Of a stretch of 56,210 nt of DNA, positions 49,823-56,210 are shown piece after piece. Each line of letters begins with the position of its first letter. Positions within the stretch are counted from its first letter, which is position 1. The position numbers and the translations under genes were made by a program. Source of the DNA: Rhodospirillaceae bacterium. Its GTDB lineage: Bacteria; Pseudomonadota; Alphaproteobacteria; GCA-2731375. Under the pieces are notes generated by a model, which was not told the DNA's origin, searched no databases, and saw only the letters and a list, made by a program, of their open reading frames with translations. The stretch lies in NCBI GenBank assembly GCA_018701215.1, contig JABIWH010000003.1, positions 1-56,210 on the forward strand, in the 5' to 3' direction.

Positions 49823-52800
49823 AACAGGAAATCGTCCTCGTGCAAATCGGCCTCGGCGACCCCGATCAGGGTTATAGAATCGGTAATACTGACTTCGTCA
49901 ACAACGCTGGTGACCGTGATGACGACATTGCCGTTTCCGTCGTCCTCCGCCCTGCTCAACACTTTGCTGAAAATGTTGACATTGGTGTCGACGAGATCAA
50001 TTTGGTCCACGACGCCTTCGCCGGCGCTGAAGTCAAAGATCACGTCATCGTCCCAGCCCTTGGCGAAAACGTAAATTTCACCACCATCGCCGCCATACAG
50101 TTCATCGTTGCCTGTGCCGCCGGTGATGTAGTCATGGCCGTCACCGCCATGAATGGTGTCATCGCCGGCGCCGCCATCCAATTGGTCGAGGCCGGCGCCG
50201 CCCCACAGATCGTCGTTGCCAGCCCCGCCGGAAATAGTGTCGTTCCCGCTATTGCCCTCCAAACGGTTGTCGGCGGCATCGCCGATCAGGGTATCGTCGA
50301 AGGCTGAACCAAGAACATGCTCCATATTTTCGACGGTATCGGTGGTCCCAAAACCATCAGCCGCGGTGCCCTGGCCCGACATGCCATCCTGGCCGGACAG
50401 ATCAACATTCGCGCCACCCATTGAATCCCGGTAATCCAGCTCGTCATTGGCCCCACCGCGTCCGTCGATGAAATCATTACCGGCGCCGCCCCGGAAACTC
50501 TCCAGCCCGGTGCCATTGGACCCGAAAAATTCATCGTCAAAGGCCGATCCGCTGAGGCTGCCGATACCGCTGAATGTATCGGTCCCCACATTGGCCGCAT
50601 CGCCGGACGCGATACCCGATGCGCCGCCGGACAACAAATCCGCGCTGACGCCGGCATTCGCGTGTTCGAAGCCGAGGCGCGTACTCCCGTTGCCATTGAT
50701 GGTGTCGTCGCCGCCGGCCCCTTCGACCTGGTGGACCATGCTACCCTGTGGCGCGTATAGGGCATTTACGTTGATTGTATCGTCGAAGTCGGATCCGACG
50801 ATCCGATCAATGTCGATTAGGACATCCGTGCCGACGGATCCATCACCAACCACACGGCCCTCATTGTTGGCCAAGGGATTGCCGCCGAACAACCCCGCAA
50901 AAGTCACGTCTATCGACCCCGTGGCAGCCTGGTAATCCGCCTCGTCCGTCTGGCCGACGGAATCGGATGGCGTCGCCAGACCGACCAGCCTGTCGTTGCC
51001 GGCGCCACCAACCAGCACATCGGCGCCAGCACCGCCAACCAACACATCATCACCGTCATCGCCGACAAAGGTGAGATCCACGGTCTCCGAAGTCAGGGCG
51101 CCTGAAAAAGTATAGATCTGCCCTGCTGCATTCAAACCGCCCGTGCTTCCTGACTGTTCACCGACCACAATGGTCAGCCCGTCGATGGCAACCGAATTGC
51201 CGAAATTGTCGTTGTATTGCGAAACCGGCGGCAGCAGCTTTTCGGTCAGGATCCAGTCGTCGCCCTGGCGCTGGAAGATATAAGCTTCGCCGGAATCGTC
51301 ACCGATAAATCTCTCCAGAACATTTTCCTGCATGGAGCCGACGACGATCGTATCACCGGAAATGTCGACGCTGAAACCGAACAAATCGTCCTGGTCGCGG
51401 TCAACGTCAAAAGCCGCCAACTGGGCGATCTCGTTCCATTCAAATTCCCCTGTACCGCTGTTGAACTGCCTTTCAAATACATAGGCTTCGCCAACAAAGG
51501 GATGTGCGCCGACGCCACTTGGATTGAGGATGGTCTGGCCGTATGCTCCCACCACGGCCAAATTACCATCAATGGCGACACTGGCCCCAAATCGGGCCGA
51601 CCCAAAAAGATTGGCGCCAAACAGAACCGATGTCTCAACCCAATTGCCGTTCCCATCCCTCTCGAAAATATAGGCCTCGCCGCTGTTGGAATCGGCCTCG
51701 CTTGCGGCACCTTCAGCTCCAACGATGGCAAAATCACCCGATATCGCAACGGCGGAACCAAAGTCGTCGCCAAAAGTCGATGAGGCGCTCAACTCCTGGG
51801 AACTCCAGCTGCCAAAGCCGTCGCGCTCGAAAACATATGCGGCGCCGGCGCTTGTTCCCAATTCGTCATTGCCCGACGCGCCGACAATGGCCGTGTTACC
51901 GGACACGGCGACACTTGCCCCAAAATTTGCGGAGACGGTGGCGGGATCGGTATCGGGTTCGACCAATTTGCTCTCGACCCACGTCCCGCTGCCATTGCGC
52001 TCGTAGACATAGGCCGCGCCCTCATGCCCGTCTGGCGTCAGGTCATGGGATCTCGCCCCGACGATGACAATGTCGCCATCGATGGCAACCGATCCGCCTA
52101 GTCGATCGTCTGCCACGGCATCGGAAGCCGTCAGTTTATCAATCTCGTTCCAGTTGCCGGCCCCATCGCGCTCCAAAATATAGGCCGCGCCTCCATTGCT
52201 CGCGGCGTCATCGTCATTCGATGCACCGACAATCATCCTGTCGCCGGAAATCGCGACGCTGGAACCAAACCAATCATTGCTCGCGGCGTCGCTGGCGGTA
52301 ATTTTCGCAACGGTTGCCGAGGCGATGGAGAAGTCCTGGACCGTATCGTCGTATGAACCATCGGTGACCCGCACGGTGACGATTGAGGGCACAACAGTAT
52401 CGCCATCATCGACCGTATAGCTGAAGGTCGAGGTGGTATCGCCCACACTATTGTTGGCATCGATGGTAAGGCCCGCCAATTCGCTACCGCTCAGAACATC
52501 GCCGTTCTGCACCACGGTACCATTGGCTTTGCGGACAACCGCGTTATCGGGAATACCGGTGACCGAAATGGTCAAACTGGTATCATCGACATCGGTTGGC
52601 GGCGAAATCTGTAGGCTGATTGCCCCGGTTTCCGCCGCCAAGGCAAATATCTTGTCGCCCTGAACCACCGGCGGATCGTTCACCCCGTCAATGGTGATGG
52701 TCGCGGTCTGCGGCGTGCTGCCGCCATTGCCGTCCGTCACATCGTAGGAATAGACGATCTCTTCGGTTTCTTCGCCACCCAGCCCGTTATAAAACCCGGG

Positions 52801-55800
52801 GCTAACGGACAGGGTGCCGCCAACGAGCGAAACGCCGCCGTCATCGCCGGACTCAAGGGAAACGTTCGAGATATTGAGGGTATCCCCTTCGGGATCGCTG
52901 GCGTTGGCTAGAAGATTTACATTGAACGTCGGATCATCTTCCGTGGCATTTGCCGTCACCGGTGCAGAAATGACAGGCGCGTCGTTTACGCCGGCAACCG
53001 TCAGCGACACTGTCGCGGTATCGCTGCCGCCATTGCCGTCCGATATCGTGTAGCTAAACGAATCTCCAACACTGTCGCCGTCTCCCAGCGCCTGCAGCAC
53101 ACCGGCTCCGGTCGGATCGTAATCTATCTCGCCGGTACCCGTGTTGAGCGTCACCGTCGCTCCTTTGACCGAGGTGGCCGACAGCAGGCCGTTGGCACCA
53201 AGTCCGGTCACGGCCAGCGTGTCGCCCTCCACATCATCATCATCGGCAAGCAGGTCGGCGGTGTCGATGATGGCGGGGGCGTCCTCAGTGGTGATGGTGC
53301 CAAGTACATCGCTCACCGCGTCGGGCACGTCGTTGACGGAGCTGACTGAAATGTCGAGGGAAACCGTGGTCGACTGAGACCCGCCCAGCCCCGTCGCGCC
53401 CAGATCATCAAGCGTAACGACAAGCACATCGTTACCGTGGTAATCGGCGCAGGGTGTATAATCGATGAAATCCGCTATCGCCGCGTTGATCTCGGCCTGC
53501 GTGCCGGTAAATATCAGTATGCCGTCCGTACCGTCAGCATCGCTGAAAGTCAGTTCCGTCGTGTTGTTCAGCGAGAGCTCGCCGTTCGCGACCTCTAGAG
53601 TGACCCTTAGCGGGTCAGTGCCCGCATCGGCGTCCGTGACCGAGAATCCTGGTATGGCGAGCGGTGTATCCTCGTTGGTCACCGCGCCAATATCCAAGAC
53701 CAGGAACTCGGACGGTGACGAGCCGTAGAATGTGTTGATGTCCGCCGCAAGGCTGGCCGTGCTGCCGTCGAACTTCCATAGTTCCGCGCCGTTGGTACCA
53801 TCGTCGGCGCTGAAGTAGAGGTTGCCGTTGAAACCCGTGAGATCACTTGGCGAGGAACCATAGTATGATGTGCTGAGGTCCGCGACCTGGCTCGCCGAGG
53901 TGCCGTCAAACTTCCATAGCTCCGCGCCGTTCGTGCCGTCGTTGGCGCTGAAATAAAGGCTGCCGTTGAAAACCGTGAGGTCGCTCGGGGAGGAGGAACC
54001 GAATCCCAAATTGATGTCAGCCGCAAGGCTCACCGTGGTGCCATCGTACTTCCATAGTTCCGCACCGTTGGTACCATCGTCGGCGCTGAAATAGAGGTTG
54101 CCGTCGAAAACCGTGAGATCACTTGGCGAGGAGCCGTAGTAAGTGTTGAGGTCCACGACCTGGCTCGCCGTCGTGCCGTCGAATTGCCATAGTTCGGCGC
54201 CGTTCACACCATCGTCGGCGCTGAAGTAGAGGTTGCCGGCGAAGACCGTGAGATCGCTTGGGAAGGAGCCGTAGTAGGTGTTGAGATCCGCGACCTGGCT
54301 CGCCGTAGTGCCGTTGAACTCCCATAGTTCCGCACCGCCCAGACCGTCGTCGGCGCCAAAATAGAGGTTGTCGTCGAAGACCGTGAGGTCACTTGGCGAG
54401 GAGCCGTAGTAGGGATTGAGATTCTCCACCTGGCTGGCACCACCGCTGTCGTAGCTCCACAGCTCCACACCGTTTACGCCGTCATCCGCGCTGAAGTAGA
54501 GTTTGTTTTGGAATACGGTAAGGTCGGCCGGGGACGAAAAACCGGGTCCCGTATTGATATCCGCCACAAGGCTCGCCGTGGTGCCATCAAAGCGCCATAG
54601 CTCCGTTCCCGTCAGGCCGTCGTTTGCTTGGAAGTACAGGGCCGGCGTTGGCGACAACGTCACCACCGGCGCATCATTGACCGGGTTGACCGTCAGGTTC
54701 ACCGTGAACGGCCCGCCTGCCGCTGGCGCCCCGCCGTCATCGCTCAGGCTGACGCTGAAACTGTCGGACGTCGTCTCCGAACCGTCATGCGCGAAGCTGA
54801 TCAATCCGGCGTCGATATCCGCCTGGCTGAAAGCACCGCCCGCCAGGACCTCGATGCCATTGTTCCAAAGGCTGCCATGGTCGGGTGCCGCATCCAGGAT
54901 GAAGGTCAGGGCCGAAGCCCCATCGTCAACATCCGTGGCGCCGAGATCGGCGGCGTTCAGCACCACCGTGTTACCCTCGTCAACCACCGCCGTCAGATCG
55001 CCGCCCATGACCGGCGCATCGTTGACCGGGTTGACCGTCAGGTTCACCGTAAACGGCCCGCCTGCCGCCGGCGCCCCGCCGTCATCGCTCAGGCTGACGC
55101 TGAAACTGTCGAGCGTCGTCTCCGAGCCATCATGCACGAAGCTGATCAATCCGGCGTCGATATCCGCCTGGCTGAAAGCACCGCCCGCCAGGACCTCGAT
55201 GCCATTGTTCCAGAGGCTACCATGGTCGGGTGCCGCATCCAGGATGAAGGTCAGGGCCAAAGCCCCATCGTCAACATCCGTGGCGCCGAGATCGGCGGCG
55301 TTCAGCACCACCGTGTTGCCCTCGTCAACCACCGCCGTCAGATCGCCGCCCATGACCGGCGCATCGTTGATATCGTTGACCGCCAGGCTTAGGGAGACGC
55401 TGTCGTCCGGGCTGCCACCCACCGCCGGGTCATCCACTTCCACCGTCACGTCCAGCTGACCCAGGCTCTCTGCATCGAGCACCACGCCGGCATTCAGGAA
55501 CAGCTCACTGCCGACTATCGAGAACGAGGCCGCATCGGCGCCGGATAGAGTGAGGTTGTTCGTGCCCAGGGCATCGTCGGAGATAACAATATCGGCAACC
55601 TTGGTCGATCCGCTGGTGTCGCTGTTCTCGTCAATATTCGTGACCACGTTGGCCAGCGCCACCGTCGGCGCCTCGTTGATATCGTTGACGGTCAGGCTTA
55701 GGGAGACGCTGTCATTCGGGCTGCCGCCCACCGCCGCATCGTCCACATCAACCGTTACGTCCAGCTGGCCCAGGGTCTCGGTATCCAGCACCACGCCGGC

Positions 55801-56210
55801 ATTCAGAAATAGTTCGCTGCCGACAATCGAGAACGAGGCCGCATGGGCACCGGATAGAGTGAGGTTGTTCGTGCCCAGGGCATCGTCGGAGATAACAATA
55901 TCGGCAACCTTGGTCGATCCGCTGGTGTCGCTGTTCTCGTCAATGTTCGTGACCACGTTGGCCAGGGCCACCGTCGGCGCTTCGTTGATATCGTTGACCG
56001 TCAGGCTCAGGGCGACGCTGTCGTCCGGACTGCCGCCCACACCTGGGTCGTCCACATTAACCGTCACGTCCAACTGACCCAGGCTCTCGGTATCCAGCAC
56101 CACGCCGGCATTCAGAAATAGTTCGCTGCCGACAATCGAGAACGAGGCCGCATGGGCACCGGATAGAGTGAGGTTGTTCGTGCCCAGGGCATCGTCGGAG
56201 ATAACGATGT
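49816..56210 (-). CDS. giant RTX repeat adhesin-like protein, C-terminal 2130 residues (start outside window)
   Basis: The reading frame is open to the right edge, so the N-terminus is missing. Order from the N-side: three cadherin-like repeats of 103 residues (NDINEAPTVALANVVTNIDE); two near-identical 115-residue repeats (NAADLGATDVDDG, DAAPDHGSLWNNG); seven ELWxxDGT repeats of about 46 residues; two to three VCBS-type repeats (SFSYTISDGNGGSDTATVSL); seven FG-GAP repeats (FGSSVAISGDRMIVGAS); and RTX nonapeptides (GGAGNDDLWGGAGLDQLDGG) that bind calcium. The end, DLHEDDFLLN, with a preceding acidic beta-rich stretch, is a type I secretion signal. It would be exported to the cell surface or medium by an ABC/MFP/TolC-type exporter not seen here. 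Confidence 0.92.
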   Translation of the reverse strand, partial: IVISDDALGTNNLTLSGAHAASFSIVGSELFLNAGVVLDTESLGQLDVTVNVDDPGVGGSPDDSVALSLTVNDINEAPTVALANVVTNIDENSDTSGSTKVADIVISDDALGTNNLTLSGAHAASFSIVGSELFLNAGVVLDTETLGQLDVTVDVDDAAVGGSPNDSVSLSLTVNDINEAPTVALANVVTNIDENSDTSGSTKVADIVISDDALGTNNLTLSGADAASFSIVGSELFLNAGVVLDAESLGQLDVTVEVDDPAVGGSPDDSVSLSLAVNDINDAPVMGGDLTAVVDEGNTVVLNAADLGATDVDDGALALTFILDAAPDHGSLWNNGIEVLAGGAFSQADIDAGLISFVHDGSETTLDSFSVSLSDDGGAPAAGGPFTVNLTVNPVNDAPVMGGDLTAVVDEGNTVVLNAADLGATDVDDGASALTFILDAAPDHGSLWNNGIEVLAGGAFSQADIDAGLISFAHDGSETTSDSFSVSLSDDGGAPAAGGPFTVNLTVNPVNDAPVVTLSPTPALYFQANDGLTGTELWRFDGTTASLVADINTGPGFSSPADLTVFQNKLYFSADDGVNGVELWSYDSGGASQVENLNPYYGSSPSDLTVFDDNLYFGADDGLGGAELWEFNGTTASQVADLNTYYGSFPSDLTVFAGNLYFSADDGVNGAELWQFDGTTASQVVDLNTYYGSSPSDLTVFDGNLYFSADDGTNGAELWKYDGTTVSLAADINLGFGSSSPSDLTVFNGSLYFSANDGTNGAELWKFDGTSASQVADLSTSYYGSSPSDLTGFNGNLYFSADDGTNGAELWKFDGSTASLAADINTFYGSSPSEFLVLDIGAVTNEDTPLAIPGFSVTDADAGTDPLRVTLEVANGELSLNNTTELTFSDADGTDGILIFTGTQAEINAAIADFIDYTPCADYHGNDVLVVTLDDLGATGLGGSQSTTVSLDISVSSVNDVPDAVSDVLGTITTEDAPAIIDTADLLADDDDVEGDTLAVTGLGANGLLSATSVKGATVTLNTGTGEIDYDPTGAGVLQALGDGDSVGDSFSYTISDGNGGSDTATVSLTVAGVNDAPVISAPVTANATEDDPTFNVNLLANASDPEGDTLNISNVSLESGDDGGVSLVGGTLSVSPGFYNGLGGEETEEIVYSYDVTDGNGGSTPQTATITIDGVNDPPVVQGDKIFALAAETGAISLQISPPTDVDDTSLTISVTGIPDNAVVRKANGTVVQNGDVLSGSELAGLTIDANNSVGDTTSTFSYTVDDGDTVVPSIVTVRVTDGSYDDTVQDFSIASATVAKITASDAASNDWFGSSVAISGDRMIVGASNDDDAASNGGAAYILERDGAGNWNEIDKLTASDAVADDRLGGSVAIDGDIVIVGARSHDLTPDGHEGAAYVYERNGSGTWVESKLVEPDTDPATVSANFGASVAVSGNTAIVGASGNDELGTSAGAAYVFERDGFGSWSSQELSASSTFGDDFGSAVAISGDFAIVGAEGAASEADSNSGEAYIFERDGNGNWVETSVLFGANLFGSARFGASVAIDGNLAVVGAYGQTILNPSGVGAHPFVGEAYVFERQFNSGTGEFEWNEIAQLAAFDVDRDQDDLFGFSVDISGDTIVVGSMQENVLERFIGDDSGEAYIFQRQGDDWILTEKLLPPVSQYNDNFGNSVAIDGLTIVVGEQSGSTGGLNAAGQIYTFSGALTSETVDLTFVGDDGDDVLVGGAGADVLVGGAGNDRLVGLATPSDSVGQTDEADYQAATGSIDVTFAGLFGGNPLANNEGRVVGDGSVGTDVLIDIDRIVGSDFDDTINVNALYAPQGSMVHQVEGAGGDDTINGNGSTRLGFEHANAGVSADLLSGGASGIASGDAANVGTDTFSGIGSLSGSAFDDEFFGSNGTGLESFRGGAGNDFIDGRGGANDELDYRDSMGGANVDLSGQDGMSGQGTAADGFGTTDTVENMEHVLGSAFDDTLIGDAADNRLEGNSGNDTISGGAGNDDLWGGAGLDQLDGGAGDDTIHGGDGHDYITGGTGNDELYGGDGGEIYVFAKGWDDDVIFDFSAGEGVVDQIDLVDTNVNIFSKVLSRAEDDGNGNVVITVTSVVDEVSITDSITLIGVAEADLHEDDFLLN
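53690..54650 (-). repeat. sevenfold ELW repeat array
   Basis: Seven units of about 46 codons, each with LYFSADDG-x3-AELWKFDGT, then a SPSDLTVF strand. The unit number and length fit a seven-bladed propeller-like domain. Confidence 0.75.
54671..55360 (-). repeat. two near-identical 345-bp tandem repeats in the giant gene
   Basis: Units 54671-55015 and 55016-55360 are almost base-for-base identical (115 codons each); differences seen are scattered single bases such as ggacgtc/gagcgtc. They encode one VCBS/cadherin-like domain each. High identity indicates recent duplication or gene conversion. Confidence 0.9.
55366..56210 (-). repeat. 309-bp tandem repeats encoding cadherin-like domains
   Basis: A period of 309 bp (103 codons) starts at 55366, 55675 and 55984; the last unit runs off the window. 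Units are almost identical, including the stretch coding for LSGAHAASFSIVGSEL. More copies probably lie beyond the edge. Confidence 0.9.

Noticed and set aside
1..56210. CRISPR array or prophage
   Set aside because: No regularly spaced short repeats with unique spacers and no phage structural or integrase genes were seen; the repeats found are protein-coding tandem repeats or the dispersed 110-116 bp element.

Overview
The window is a 56.2 kb, GC-rich chromosomal segment that looks alphaproteobacterial, most like a marine or environmental Rhodospirillales-type bacterium. This rests on a direct-repeat GAAC-N7-GAAC SOS box upstream of recA (the alphaproteobacterial LexA site), the character of RecA and ParE, and the mix of acyl-CoA metabolism, urea use and a large RTX protein. 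No rRNA, tRNA, CRISPR array or complete insertion sequence was recognised. The species cannot be named from sequence alone.

Left part (1-8.5 kb): an aminotransferase fragment runs off the edge; then an alpha/beta hydrolase with an NTF2-like protein; then a minus-strand unit merR - fadH - acyl-CoA dehydrogenase - disordered hypothetical - HAD phosphatase. The MerR gene is preceded by two overlapping perfect palindromes lying inside a good sigma-70 promoter, as in autoregulated MerR/LiuR-type control of acyl-CoA catabolism. A TPR plus beta-barrel outer-membrane protein (Slam-like architecture) is divergent from it.

Middle (8.5-29 kb): recA with its SOS box and terminator, with a zinc-ribbon-only transposase relative diverging from the same SOS box; a 59-residue protein; two tandem paralogous proteins with receiver domains that lack the phospho-acceptor Asp and the switch Lys; a CoA ligase and SDR; a coniferyl-aldehyde-type dehydrogenase; esterases; a class III aminotransferase with a free-standing Lrp-type sensing domain; an RhlE-type helicase; a 10-formyl-THF hydrolase-like protein; parE; and a truncated adenylate cyclase. 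Four copies of a 110-116 bp intergenic repeat with a hairpin end lie in this part.

Urea block (29.5-40.3 kb): one minus-strand supra-operon, urtABCDE (urea ABC importer) followed by ureDABCEFG (nickel urease and its assembly proteins), headed by a clear sigma-54 promoter with NtrC-like sites upstream. This is a complete nitrogen-starvation urea uptake and hydrolysis unit.

Right part (40.5-56.2 kb): a PatB/MalY-type PLP lyase; a tightly overlapped operon of a three-subunit molybdenum hydroxylase (CoxLMS-like) plus two luciferase-like flavin monooxygenases, preceded by a class V PLP enzyme; a gene-poor interval; and the last 2130 residues of a giant repeat protein (cadherin-like repeats, a sevenfold ELW array, VCBS-type repeats, a sevenfold FG-GAP propeller, RTX calcium-binding repeats and a type I secretion C-terminus).
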